From: CAYJPV01 sp964396055
GTDB lineage: Bacteria > Acidobacteriota > Vicinamibacteria > Vicinamibacterales > JAKQTR01
Assembly (NCBI GenBank): GCA_964396055.1
Contig: CAYNDV010000016.1
Location: 1-51,639 of the forward strand
Length of the DNA: 51,639 nt
Direction: 5' to 3'
The notes under the pieces are model-generated. The model did no database searches. It was not told the DNA's origin and saw only the letters and a program-made list of their open reading frames with translations. This document shows, in pieces, positions 33,245 to 41,775 of the stretch (position 1 is the stretch's first letter; every line of letters starts with the position of its first letter). The position numbers were made by a program, and so were the translations under genes.

Positions 33245-34228
33245 GTGGCTCGCGGGACCCCGCTGCTGTCGTTCGTCATCCCCGTGCGCGACGATGCCGC
33301 GCGCCTGGAACGCTGCCTCGCCAGCATCCGCGCGTGCGCCGGCTCCAGCCATGACGTGGAGGTGGTCGTCGTCGACAACGGGTCGGCCGATGCGTCGCCC
33401 GCGGTGGCCCGTGCCGCGGGCGCACGCGTGCTCGCACGCCCGGGCCTGGCGGTGGCAGAACTGCGCAACGCGGGCGCCGCTCTCGCGACCGGCTCCATCC
33501 TGGCGTTCGTCGACGCCGATCACGAGATCGCCGGCGGCTGGATCGACGCCGCCGTCGAGACCCTCGCCGACCCGGGAGTCGGCCTCGCCGGAACGCTCTG
33601 CGAAGCCCCGGCCGACGCCACCTGGGTACAGCGCATGTACGACGCCTTCCGCGCGCGCGGCACGCAGCCCCGCGACGTGGAGTGGCTCGGCAGCGGCAAC
33701 ATGGTCGTGCGCCGCGAGGTCTTCGAGGCCGCCGGCGGGTTCGATGCCCGCCTCGAAACGTGCGAGGATGTCGATCTGTGCACCCGTGCGCGGCGCCTCG
33801 GCTGGCGCGTGATCGACGATCCCCGCATGCGCAACATCCACTTCGGCGACCCGGCCACGCTGCGCGCCCTGTTCGTGGGCGAGCTCTGGCGCGGCCGTGA
33901 CAACGTGCGGGCGAGCCTGCGTTCGTTGAGCTGGCGGGGCCTGCCGAGCCTCGTCATCCCCCTGGCGCACCTCGCCCTCGCGGGCGTGGCCCTCGCGGCC
34001 GTCCTCGCCGCCCCGCTCGTGGGTCCCTGGCCCGCGCTGGCGGCCCTGGCGGCCATGGTCCTGCTCACGGCCCCCCGCGCCGCCGTCATGCTGTCCCGCC
34101 TGCCCGGCGTGTCCGCTGCCGGCGCCGCGCAGGCGTGGGCCGTCGCCGCGGTCTACGACATGGCCCGCGCGTTCGCGCCGGTTTCACGTGTCTCCCACGC
34201 CCGTCGCGCCCGCGCGGGAAGGGCCTGA
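33245..34228 (+). CDS. Glycosyltransferase, GT2 family, with C-terminal membrane segments
   Basis: The product has 327 residues from GTG 33245, 9 bp after the preceding stop. GT-A motifs: LLSFVIPVRDDAARLERCL, VVVVDNGSADAS, FVDADHEIAGGW (DxD) and GSGNMVVRREVFEAAGGFD, then CEDVDLCTRARRLGW. About residues 238-290 form two hydrophobic segments, so the enzyme is membrane-bound. It is encoded between the PEP-CTERM-like protein and a GT4 enzyme and probably adds a sugar of the same polymer. Confidence 0.9.
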   Translation: MARGTPLLSFVIPVRDDAARLERCLASIRACAGSSHDVEVVVVDNGSADASPAVARAAGARVLARPGLAVAELRNAGAALATGSILAFVDADHEIAGGWIDAAVETLADPGVGLAGTLCEAPADATWVQRMYDAFRARGTQPRDVEWLGSGNMVVRREVFEAAGGFDARLETCEDVDLCTRARRLGWRVIDDPRMRNIHFGDPATLRALFVGELWRGRDNVRASLRSLSWRGLPSLVIPLAHLALAGVALAAVLAAPLVGPWPALAALAAMVLLTAPRAAVMLSRLPGVSAAGAAQAWAVAAVYDMARAFAPVSRVSHARRARAGRA

Positions 34229-34229
34229 C

Positions 34230-35393
34230 GTGCCGGGCCCCGTGCGGGTGCTCGAACTCCGGAGCGTCCGCGGCACGGGCGGCGGTCCGGAGAAGACCAT
34301 CCTGCTCGGCGCCCAGCGCAGCAACCCCGCGCACGTCCGCGTCACCGTGGCCTACCTCCGCGATGCCCGCGACGAGGTCTTCGGCATCGATGCCTGGGCT
34401 GCGCGCCTCGCGGTCGACTACGTCGAACTGCGCGAGCGGCACTCGTTCGATCTCTCCACGCTCACGGCCCTCATCGCGCTCGTCCGCAACCGCGGCATCC
34501 ACGTCATCCATGCCCACGACTACAAGGCCAACCTGCTGGCCCTGCTGGCCGCGCGGGCCACGGGCGCCGTGCCCGTCTCGACGGAACACGGCTGGACGGG
34601 CCACTCGTGGAAGGAACGCCGGCTGTACTATCCGCTGGACCGGCAGATGGCCCGCTTCTTCCCGCTCGTCATGGCCGTCTCGGAGGACATCCGCCAGACC
34701 CTCATCAACGCCGGCGTCAGGCCCGCGCGGGTGCGGACGCTCCTGAACGGCATCGATCACGAGGCCTTCAGGCGCCGGCCCGAACGGGCGTCGGCGGTCC
34801 GGGCCCCGCTCGGCCTCGACCCCAGCCACCTGGTGGCCGGGGCGGTGGGCCGCCTCGAGCCCCAGAAGCGGTTCGATCTCCTGCTCGACGCCTTCGCGTC
34901 GCTCAAGGCCGATCTCCCGCAGGCACGCCTGATCATCGTCGGCGACGGCAGCCAGGCCGGGGCGTTGAGGGCCCACGCGGCGGCCCTGGGCCTGGGAGAC
35001 ACTTGCCTGTTCACCGGCCAGCGAGACGATGTGGCCGACCTGCACAACGGGCTCGACCTGCTGGTGCAGTCCTCGGACTACGAGGGGACCCCGAACGCGG
35101 TGCTGGAGGCGATGGCCCTCGGCACGCCGATCGTCGCAACGGACGCCGGCGGTACCGGGCAACTCATAGACCACGAACGGGATGGACTGCTCCTGCCGTG
35201 CGGCGATGCGGCCGTGCTCGCCTCCGCCATGCGTCGTGCCCTGACCGATCGCCAGGCGGCGTCGGCGTGGGCTGCGAGTGCGCGGCGGCGGGTCGAGGAA
35301 CACCTCTCGTTTGCCGGCCGGCTCGCAACCCTCGAAGGGATCTATCGGGAGGTCACGGCCGTCCGGACGCCTGACCGGCCGGGCGCGCATTGA
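34230..35393 (+). CDS. Glycosyltransferase, GT4 family
   Basis: The product has 387 residues. Motifs: VRVLELRSVRGTGGGPEKTIL (the GGGxEK acceptor loop), HVIHAHDYKANLLALL, VSTEHGWTGHSW, TLLNGIDHEAF, AGAVGRLEPQKRFDLLLDAF and SSDYEGTPNAVLEAMALGTPIVATD. I chose GTG 34230, one base after the upstream stop with GGGAAGGG in front; an upstream start at 34188 would overlap by 41 bp. It is the last gene of the three-gene operon and is followed by the regulatory region of the ABC transporter. Confidence 0.9.
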   Translation: MPGPVRVLELRSVRGTGGGPEKTILLGAQRSNPAHVRVTVAYLRDARDEVFGIDAWAARLAVDYVELRERHSFDLSTLTALIALVRNRGIHVIHAHDYKANLLALLAARATGAVPVSTEHGWTGHSWKERRLYYPLDRQMARFFPLVMAVSEDIRQTLINAGVRPARVRTLLNGIDHEAFRRRPERASAVRAPLGLDPSHLVAGAVGRLEPQKRFDLLLDAFASLKADLPQARLIIVGDGSQAGALRAHAAALGLGDTCLFTGQRDDVADLHNGLDLLVQSSDYEGTPNAVLEAMALGTPIVATDAGGTGQLIDHERDGLLLPCGDAAVLASAMRRALTDRQAASAWAASARRRVEEHLSFAGRLATLEGIYREVTAVRTPDRPGAH

Positions 35394-35470
35394 GGCCGCG
35401 GCCACGCTGACTCCCGGGCCAGGCGCCGCTGCCCGACCCCACCCATGCGGTGGCACCGGCCGGACCCACG

Positions 35471-35485
35471 CCACATTCCGTGTGG
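35471..35485. promoter_or_regulatory. Candidate enhancer-binding site, copy 2
   Basis: CCACATTCCGTGTGG is an inverted repeat (CCACA/TGTGG, 5-bp centre) whose first 13 bases equal the site at 32506-32518. It is about 105 bp upstream of the predicted ABC-transporter start. A second small inverted repeat, ACGGGACTGCCCGT, follows at 35488-35501. Confidence 0.5.
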
Positions 35486-35555
35486 GAACGGGACTGCCCG
35501 TCCCGCGCTCTCCGCTGAAATCCGACAGAATCCGCCCATCCGGCGCCCCGTCGAT

Positions 35556-35572
35556 CTGGCCGGGTCTTTGCT
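35556..35572 (+). promoter_or_regulatory. Sigma-54 promoter for the ABC-transporter operon
   Basis: CTGGCCGGGTCTTTGCT has CTGGC at -24 and TTGCT at -12 with exact 10-nt GG-GC spacing. It shares 13 of 17 bases with the ligase-operon promoter at 9215-9231. Predicted start near 35583, 86 nt before the GTG at 35669. Confidence 0.72.
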
Positions 35573-35668
35573 AGGTCTGTAGTGCGCCCGTCCCGGTGTG
35601 CCCCGCCCATCCGCGTGGGAAGGGCCGGGTGTACACCCCGGGCGGAACGAAGACGAGAGGTGGCTGAC

Positions 35669-36472
35669 GTGCGGAGACTCTGGCACGACGTCGTCGAGAT
35701 GGTGAGCGAACAGCGGGCCTTTACGGGCCTGCTGTGGGAACTGACCATGCGGGACCTGCGGCTGCGCTACAAGCAGACCGTCATGGGGTTCGGCTGGGCG
35801 GTGTTCATGCCCATCGTCAACACGGTGGTGTTCTCGGTGATCTTCACCCGTGTGGCCCAGGTCGACACCGGCGGCGTGCCCTACCCGCTGTACGCATTCC
35901 TCGGCCTGCTCACGTGGAACTTCCTCGCCTCGTCGCTGCGTTTCTCGTCGGTGTCGCTCACGAGCAACGTGGCCCTGGTGACGAAGGTGTATTTCCCGCG
36001 GGAGATCCTGCCGTTCTCGGCGGTGATCGTCTCGCTGGTCGACTTCGCGGTGGCGTCGGTGCTGCTGCTGCCGCTGATGCTGTATTACGGGACCGGCCTG
36101 TCGTGGGCCATCCTGGCCCTGCCGCTGGTCGTGCTGGTGCACGTGGTGTTCACCACGGCCATCGGCCTCATCCTCGCGATGGGCAATCTCTTCTACCGGG
36201 ACGTGAAGTACCTGTTCGAGATCGTGCTGACGGTCTGGATGTTCGGCACCTCGGTGGTGTACCCCATCGAGCGCGTCGGGGGCCGGCTGGGACAGGCCCT
36301 CGCCCTCAACCCGATGACGCCGATCATCGACGCGTACCGGTCGGTCCTGCTCCGGGGTGAGCTGCCGGATGCCATGGCGTTCGGGTCGGCGGCGCTCATC
36401 TCGGTCCTGCTCCTGGGCGTCGGCTGGCTGGTGTTCCACCGGGCCGAGTTCGATTTCGCGGAGAGCATCTGA
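35669..36472 (+). CDS. ABC-2 type polysaccharide export permease (Wzm/TagG-like)
   Basis: The product has 267 residues with six membrane segments. The N-terminus has the typical FTGLLWELTMRDLRLRYKQT amphipathic region, then FGWAVFMPIVNTVVFSVIF, and LTWNFLASSL, FPREILPFSAVI and LNPMTPIIDAYRSVLL, all typical of O-antigen and capsule exporters. GTG 35669 has GAGAGG at 35655-35660; the frame open to 35582 would begin before the predicted transcription start. Its partner is the ATPase encoded next (TGATG overlap). It moves a complete lipid-linked glycan across the inner membrane. Confidence 0.93.
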   Translation: MRRLWHDVVEMVSEQRAFTGLLWELTMRDLRLRYKQTVMGFGWAVFMPIVNTVVFSVIFTRVAQVDTGGVPYPLYAFLGLLTWNFLASSLRFSSVSLTSNVALVTKVYFPREILPFSAVIVSLVDFAVASVLLLPLMLYYGTGLSWAILALPLVVLVHVVFTTAIGLILAMGNLFYRDVKYLFEIVLTVWMFGTSVVYPIERVGGRLGQALALNPMTPIIDAYRSVLLRGELPDAMAFGSAALISVLLLGVGWLVFHRAEFDFAESI

Positions 36473-37791
36473 TGTCGGACGTTTCGGTTCTCTTCGACCA
36501 CGTCTCCAAGCGGTTCAGCCGCGGCGAACGGCACACGAGCCTGCGGGATCTCGTGCCGGCCCTGGCGCGCAAGATCGTGCGCCGGCCGGCTGCGGCCGAC
36601 GCCGACGCCTTCTGGGCGGTGCGCGACGTGACGTTCGAGCTCAAGGCCGGCGAGGCCCTGGGCATCATCGGGCCCAACGGCGCCGGCAAGTCGACGATCC
36701 TCAAGCTGCTCACGAAGATCCTGCGGCCGACGCACGGCCACGCCGAGGTGCGGGGGCGCGTCGGCGCCCTCATCGAGGTGGCCGCCGGCTTCCATCCGGA
36801 CCTGACCGGGCGGGAGAACGTCTTCCTGCAGGGCGCGATCATGGGCATGAGCCGCGCCGAGATCACGCGCAAGTTCGACGAGATCGTGGCGTTCTCCGGC
36901 GTCAGCGGCGAGTTCATCGACACGCCCGTCAAGCGGTACTCGTCGGGCATGAACGCGCGCCTGGGGTTCGCCATCGCCGCGCACCTCGACCCCGACGTGC
37001 TCATCATCGACGAGATCCTGAGCGTGGGCGACGCCGTGTTCCAGGAAAAGTGCGTGGCGCGGATGCAGAGCCTGGTGGCGCGCGGCGTGCCGCTGGTGTT
37101 CGTGTCGCACAACCTGCCCGCCGTGCTGCACCTGTGCACCCGCTCGATCCTGCTCGTGCAGGGCAAGGTGGTCTACGACGGCCAGCCCGACGGCGCCGTG
37201 CGCGAGTACCTGTCCGGCCCGTGGGCGCGGCCCCAGGGCGCCGCCAACGAGCCGCCGCCCGGCGCGGAGATCTTCGTCGAAGGCGTCGAACTGCTCGACG
37301 GCCGCCTCCAGACCGCCGACGCGTTCCGCACCGGCGACGGCGTCACCGTCCGCATCCACTACCGGGCCCCGAAGCCCGTCACGCGGCCGCACTTCTCCGT
37401 GGAGATCCTGCGCGGTGATCTCACCGAGTGCACCACGCTGACGACCCACATGGACGAACTCGACTTCGGCATCGTCACCGGCCGCGGCCACGTGGACGTG
37501 TCGATCCCGAAGCTGCCGTTCCTGCCGGGTGTCTACACGATGTCGGTGGGGATCCTGAAAGAATCGGCCGCCGACTTCCACGACCGGCGCGAGTACGCCC
37601 TGCCGTTCTCGGTGATCGGCGATCGCCACCAGTCGGGCCTCGTCCACATCGACCACGAGTGGCGTCACACCTCTGGCACCGGTCACGGCGCGCGCGTGCT
37701 GCCGTACGAAACCGGGGCCGCACGGGGGCATGGCCCCGCGCCGCTGCCGCCGGCGCAGGCCCTCGATCCGGGAGTCGCGGAACGACGCTGA
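36472..37791 (+). CDS. ABC transporter ATPase with C-terminal glycan-binding extension (Wzt-like)
   Basis: The product has 439 residues. The ATPase domain has Walker A GPNGAGKST, the Q-loop-like region AAGFHPDLTGRENVFL, signature RYSSGMNARL, Walker B VLIIDEILSVGD and switch His in FVSHNLPAV. From about residue 260 a beta-rich domain resembles Wzt C-terminal domains that bind the non-reducing end of the glycan as an export signal. The tail (about 400-439) is Pro/Gly/Arg-rich and probably disordered. Such a Wzt form usually implies a capped or end-modified polymer. Confidence 0.93.
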   Translation: MSDVSVLFDHVSKRFSRGERHTSLRDLVPALARKIVRRPAAADADAFWAVRDVTFELKAGEALGIIGPNGAGKSTILKLLTKILRPTHGHAEVRGRVGALIEVAAGFHPDLTGRENVFLQGAIMGMSRAEITRKFDEIVAFSGVSGEFIDTPVKRYSSGMNARLGFAIAAHLDPDVLIIDEILSVGDAVFQEKCVARMQSLVARGVPLVFVSHNLPAVLHLCTRSILLVQGKVVYDGQPDGAVREYLSGPWARPQGAANEPPPGAEIFVEGVELLDGRLQTADAFRTGDGVTVRIHYRAPKPVTRPHFSVEILRGDLTECTTLTTHMDELDFGIVTGRGHVDVSIPKLPFLPGVYTMSVGILKESAADFHDRREYALPFSVIGDRHQSGLVHIDHEWRHTSGTGHGARVLPYETGAARGHGPAPLPPAQALDPGVAERR

Positions 37792-39002
37792 TGCGCGTCC
37801 TGATGCTGACCCACCGCCTGCCGTACGCGCCCAACAAGGGCGACCGGCTGCGCGCGTATCACATGCTGCGCACCCTGCGGGCCGGCCTCGACGTGCACGT
37901 GCTGTCCCTGGCGCACGACGCCGCCGAGGCGGAACACGCGGGCGACCTCGGGCCGATCGCGGCCGCCGTCACCGTCGCCCGTGTCCGCCCGTGGCGGAAC
38001 CGGGCCCGCGCCGCTGCGGCGCTGGCCACCAGCCGGCCGCTCACGCACGCACTGCTCGATGCGCCGGGCCTGGCGGCCACCGTGGCCGGGGTGGCCCGCG
38101 CCTGGCGGCCGGACGTCGTCTTCGCGTACGGGTCCGGCATGGCACGCCTCGCCTTCGAACCCGCCCTGCGCACCGTGCCGCTGGTGATCGATCAGATCGA
38201 CGTCGACGCCGCGAAGTGGCGCGACCTCAGCCGCGTCACGCCGTGGCCGCTGTCGTGGGTCTACGCCCGCGAATCGCGCACGCTCGGGCGCTTCGAGGCC
38301 ATGGCCGCCGCCCGGGCCCACGCCGTGCTCGTCGTCAACGACCGCGAGCGCGAGGAACTGCGCCGGCTGGCGCCCGCGGCGCGTGTGACGGTCGTCGAGA
38401 ACGGCGTTGATCTCGAGGCGTTCCGCCCGCCGGGCGGCCCGGGCGCGCACGCCCATGTCGTCTTCTGCGGCGTGATGGACTACGCCCCCAACGTGCAGGG
38501 CGCGGTATGGATGGCCCGGCACGTCTGGCCGCTGGTCCGCGAGCGCCACCCCGCCGCCCGGCTGATGCTCGTCGGCGCCAACCCTGTGCGCGACGTCCGC
38601 CGCCTGGCCGACGTCGATTCGTCCATCGTCGTCACGGGCACCGTGCCGGCGGTGCAGCCGTACCTGTGGGACGCCGCCGTCGCCGTGGCTCCCCTGCACA
38701 CCGCGCGCGGCGTGCAGAACAAGGTGCTCGAAGCCGTGGCGGCCGGCCTGCCGTGCGTCGTCACGTCAGCCGTCGAACAGGGCGTGCCGGCGGCCATCCG
38801 GCCCGCCTGCGCCGTGGCGGACTCGCCCGGCACGTTCGCGTCGGCGGTGGCTGGCTGGCTCGATGTCCCGGGCCCGTCGCGCCGCGCCGCGGCCGACAGA
38901 GCCGATCTGGACTCACTGTCCTGGGCCGCCAGGCTGGCGTCCCTGGAAGACCTGCTTCGTGAAGCGGCCCGGACCCCCAGGGCCGGGATGGAGGCTGCGT
39001 GA
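37791..39002 (+). CDS. Glycosyltransferase of the PEP-CTERM/EpsH1-associated type
   Basis: The product has 403 residues. The opening MLTHRLPYAPNKGDRLRAYH and the donor-domain FCGVMDYAPNVQGAVWMA, with VAPLHTARGVQNKVLEAVAAGLP, are the hallmark of a GT4 subfamily found next to exosortase systems. It overlaps the ATPase stop by one base (TGATG) and is coupled to the next gene in the same way. It probably adds a sugar to the ABC-exported polymer. Confidence 0.92.
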   Translation: MRVLMLTHRLPYAPNKGDRLRAYHMLRTLRAGLDVHVLSLAHDAAEAEHAGDLGPIAAAVTVARVRPWRNRARAAAALATSRPLTHALLDAPGLAATVAGVARAWRPDVVFAYGSGMARLAFEPALRTVPLVIDQIDVDAAKWRDLSRVTPWPLSWVYARESRTLGRFEAMAAARAHAVLVVNDREREELRRLAPAARVTVVENGVDLEAFRPPGGPGAHAHVVFCGVMDYAPNVQGAVWMARHVWPLVRERHPAARLMLVGANPVRDVRRLADVDSSIVVTGTVPAVQPYLWDAAVAVAPLHTARGVQNKVLEAVAAGLPCVVTSAVEQGVPAAIRPACAVADSPGTFASAVAGWLDVPGPSRRAAADRADLDSLSWAARLASLEDLLREAARTPRAGMEAA

Positions 39003-41038
39003 TGACCCGGTGCCCCCGGCGTACTGTCACCCGACACGTGTTCCTGGTGGCCGCGGCCGCCGTGCTGCTGGCCATGGCTTCCACCGTCTCTGCGCAGGTG
39101 GCGGCCGTCCAGCGCGGGGGAACGCTGGCCACCTACGGTCTCACACCGGGGTGGGCCACCTTCGGCCTCGCGTTGCCGAAGGGCGCCGCGCCCGACGGCG
39201 TGCAGGTGGGGTCGCTGCCCACGCAGACCGACGTCAAAACCACGTGGAAGGACGGATCGATCCGGTTTGCCGTCATCACCGCCCAGGTGGACAAGGCCGG
39301 CCAGTTCGCCATCACCGCGGCGCCCCGGCCGGGCGGCACACTGGCCCCGGTGTGGCCGCAGGCCGAAGTGGTGTTCACCATCGCCGGCCAGCCCTGGACG
39401 GCCGTCCTGCCAAGGCCCACCGCCGACCGCTGGCTGAACGGGCCGCTGGTCCACGAGGCCCGCGCCATCGTCGCGCCGATGTCCGGCGGCCGCCCGCACG
39501 TGTCACTGCGCGTCGTCTTCGACCTCCGGATGTACCGGGATGGGACGGGGCGCCTGGATGTGGCCGTCGAGAACGCCCTGAACGTCGCCGACGCCGACAA
39601 GGTGGACTACAACGTCGACGTGCGCGTGGATGGCGCGTCGCGGTTCTCGCGCGCGGGCCTGACGCACTACTACCTCGGCCGCTGGCGCGCCACCGTGGGG
39701 TTGCGCCTGGCCGCCTCGACTGTCACGCCCGACTTCACGCCGTTCATCCAGGCGCGGGCCGTGCCCCGCTACAAGGCGAATGTCGACGCGCCTGCGTACC
39801 GCGTGACGGGCGAGCAGTTCGACATCATGCGGACGGGCGACCTGCACCTGCCGATGAACGATCACGGCGGCCGGCCCGAACTGGCGCCCTACCCCGACTG
39901 GACCGCGCAGTACCTCGTGCACCGCCGCCCCGATCAACTCGCCTACATGCTGGCCCACGGCAACCTGGCCGGCAGCTTCGGCATCCACATCAAGGAGCCG
40001 GACGGGGTGCGGCTGATCTCCATCGACGATCATCCCAACTTCTGGCTCGACGCCCGCGCCGACGGCGACGGCCGCCCGCAGAACGGCCTGCGCGGCCAGT
40101 CCTACGGCGCCGACATCGCGCACCAGCCGTCGCTGGCCTTCGTGCCCTACCTCGTCACCGGCGACCGGTACTTCGCGGACGAAGTGGCCTACTGGGCCAA
40201 CTTCTGCCTGATCAAGACGTTTCAGGATGCCTACTACAACATCCGCGGCGGCAGCGCAGGCCTGCTCCTGGACAACGAAGTGCGGGGCATCGGCTGGGCC
40301 CTGCGCAACCTGGCCGACACGGTCTACCTGCCGGACGATCACCCCTACCGGAAGTACTTCTTCGCCAAGGTGAAGAACAACCTGGTGAAGCTCAACCAGT
40401 ACGCGAACACCTACCGCACGCCGCTCGGCGCGCTGTTCGCCGGCAAACGCCCCGAAGATCAGGACAAGCCGCCGTACACGTGGATCGCGTTGTGGGAACA
40501 CACCTACCTGGCGTGGGCCGTGGACCGCGCCCTGCAGCACGGCTTCTCGCCGGGCGCGGCCCTGCGTAACCGGGTCGCGCGTTTCCAGTTGTCGCTGTTC
40601 ACCTCGTCGCCGGCGTATCCCTGGAAGTACGGCGCCCCCTACATCCTGGCGATTGGCATCTACGAGAACGGCAAGGCCCGCTTCTTCACGTCGCTCGCGG
40701 AGGTCTTCAAGGCCACGTACGGCACGCCGCCGGCCCCGCCGGTGTCGTTCGCCGGTTACTACGGCCCTGAGACGCGGCTGATGCTGCAGGTCGCGGCCCA
40801 GAACAACTGGGCTGGCGCCGCCGTCGCGCTGCAGCAGCTCGAGACGTGGGGCGGCTCGGGCGTGGGCAGCATGGATTTCGACCTGCGGCGCAGGTCCGGA
40901 TGGGCCATCGAACGCCAGGGTCACACCCCCGAGCGGCTGGACCCCTTCGACGACGAGCCGGAAGCGGAACTCGCGGCGGGCCCGGCGTCGGTTACGCCAC
41001 CTGCCGTCCGCGGCCCTTACGCATCACCCACCAGATGA
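39002..41038 (+). CDS. Secreted RIFT-barrel / helical-toroid glycan enzyme-like protein
   Basis: The product has 678 residues. The N-terminal signal peptide ends near STVSAQ (about 33). Residues about 45-90 (TFGLALPKGAAPDGVQVGS, WKDGSIRFAVITAQV) resemble the N-terminal barrel of the YetA-like protein at 20650-23211 (GLPFPKGAL, WSDGSVRWVLL). A helical toroid follows, with DLHLPMNDHGGRPELAPYPDW, VPYLVTGDRYFADEVAYWANF and TWIALWEHTYLAWAV. A lyase or hydrolase role on exported glycan is likely but unproven. GGAGG at 38990-38994 favours ATG 39002. Its last 47 bases overlap the convergent lipoprotein gene. Confidence 0.7.
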   Translation: MTRCPRRTVTRHVFLVAAAAVLLAMASTVSAQVAAVQRGGTLATYGLTPGWATFGLALPKGAAPDGVQVGSLPTQTDVKTTWKDGSIRFAVITAQVDKAGQFAITAAPRPGGTLAPVWPQAEVVFTIAGQPWTAVLPRPTADRWLNGPLVHEARAIVAPMSGGRPHVSLRVVFDLRMYRDGTGRLDVAVENALNVADADKVDYNVDVRVDGASRFSRAGLTHYYLGRWRATVGLRLAASTVTPDFTPFIQARAVPRYKANVDAPAYRVTGEQFDIMRTGDLHLPMNDHGGRPELAPYPDWTAQYLVHRRPDQLAYMLAHGNLAGSFGIHIKEPDGVRLISIDDHPNFWLDARADGDGRPQNGLRGQSYGADIAHQPSLAFVPYLVTGDRYFADEVAYWANFCLIKTFQDAYYNIRGGSAGLLLDNEVRGIGWALRNLADTVYLPDDHPYRKYFFAKVKNNLVKLNQYANTYRTPLGALFAGKRPEDQDKPPYTWIALWEHTYLAWAVDRALQHGFSPGAALRNRVARFQLSLFTSSPAYPWKYGAPYILAIGIYENGKARFFTSLAEVFKATYGTPPAPPVSFAGYYGPETRLMLQVAAQNNWAGAAVALQQLETWGGSGVGSMDFDLRRRSGWAIERQGHTPERLDPFDDEPEAELAAGPASVTPPAVRGPYASPTR

Positions 41039-41753
41039 TGAGGGCCAGGACCGCGAGCGCGAGGCCGCCGCTCATCGCGAAGAGCAGCAGCGTCGAATAG
41101 AGAATCGACTGGCGGTCCATCCGGGCCTCGATCTCGAGCGGGGTGCCGGCCTGGCGGGCGGCGAAGGGCTGTTCCCACACGAGGATGTTGCCGCGCCGGA
41201 GATTGTCCTTGCCGGCGTTGTGGTACCGGATCCGCGCGGGCAGGTGCAGCCGCACCGCCGTCAGTTCGTTGCCCTTCCACCCGACCTGGCCGACGTCGCG
41301 CCCGGCCGCGGCGCCGAGGCGCTGGCGATAGACCACCTGCCCGTCCCGCTCGGACATCTCGTAGCTCGACCAGGCGAACGGGGCGGCCGTCGCCAGCACA
41401 CGGATGTCATCGACCTTGATGCGCACCTGCACGAACCGGCGGCCGAGGCGCCGCCAGGTGCTCACCCGAAGCACGTCCACGCCCGGTGCTTCGTAGAGTT
41501 TCCGTACCTGCGCCCGATCGAGGCGGGCGTTGGGCCGCGTGTCGAGGTCCAGGCCGCGCAGGTTCACCAGGGCCGGCACGGACGCGTTGACGTGCACCGA
41601 GGCGCTCCCGTCGAGCGACAGGTAGATCTCTTCTTCGTATTCGTACTGGCGCACGAGCCCGCCGCCACCGGTGCCGCCGCCGCTCTGGCACGCCGCCGAC
41701 AGGAAGACCGCCCCGAGACACGCCGCCGCCACCGTCCAGGCCCGCAGGGACAT
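40992..41753 (-). CDS. Putative lipoprotein with C-terminal membrane segment
   Basis: The product has 253 residues. The N-terminus (SLRAWTVAAACLGAVFLSAAC) is a signal sequence with a putative lipobox at Cys22, although the -3 residue is Ser instead of Leu. The mature part has a beta-rich region (QYEYEEEIYLSLDGSASVHV, about 36-56) and ends in a strong hydrophobic segment (about 222-245) followed by RKGRGRQVA. I do not recognise a characterised function. It is convergent with, and overlaps by 47 bp, the glycan-enzyme gene, and is divergent from polA with 22 bp between start codons. Confidence 0.8.
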   Translation of the reverse strand: MSLRAWTVAAACLGAVFLSAACQSGGGTGGGGLVRQYEYEEEIYLSLDGSASVHVNASVPALVNLRGLDLDTRPNARLDRAQVRKLYEAPGVDVLRVSTWRRLGRRFVQVRIKVDDIRVLATAAPFAWSSYEMSERDGQVVYRQRLGAAAGRDVGQVGWKGNELTAVRLHLPARIRYHNAGKDNLRRGNILVWEQPFAARQAGTPLEIEARMDRQSILYSTLLLFAMSGGLALAVLALIIWWVMRKGRGRQVA

Positions 41754-41775
41754 GGGGAGATGTTACTGTACCGCC

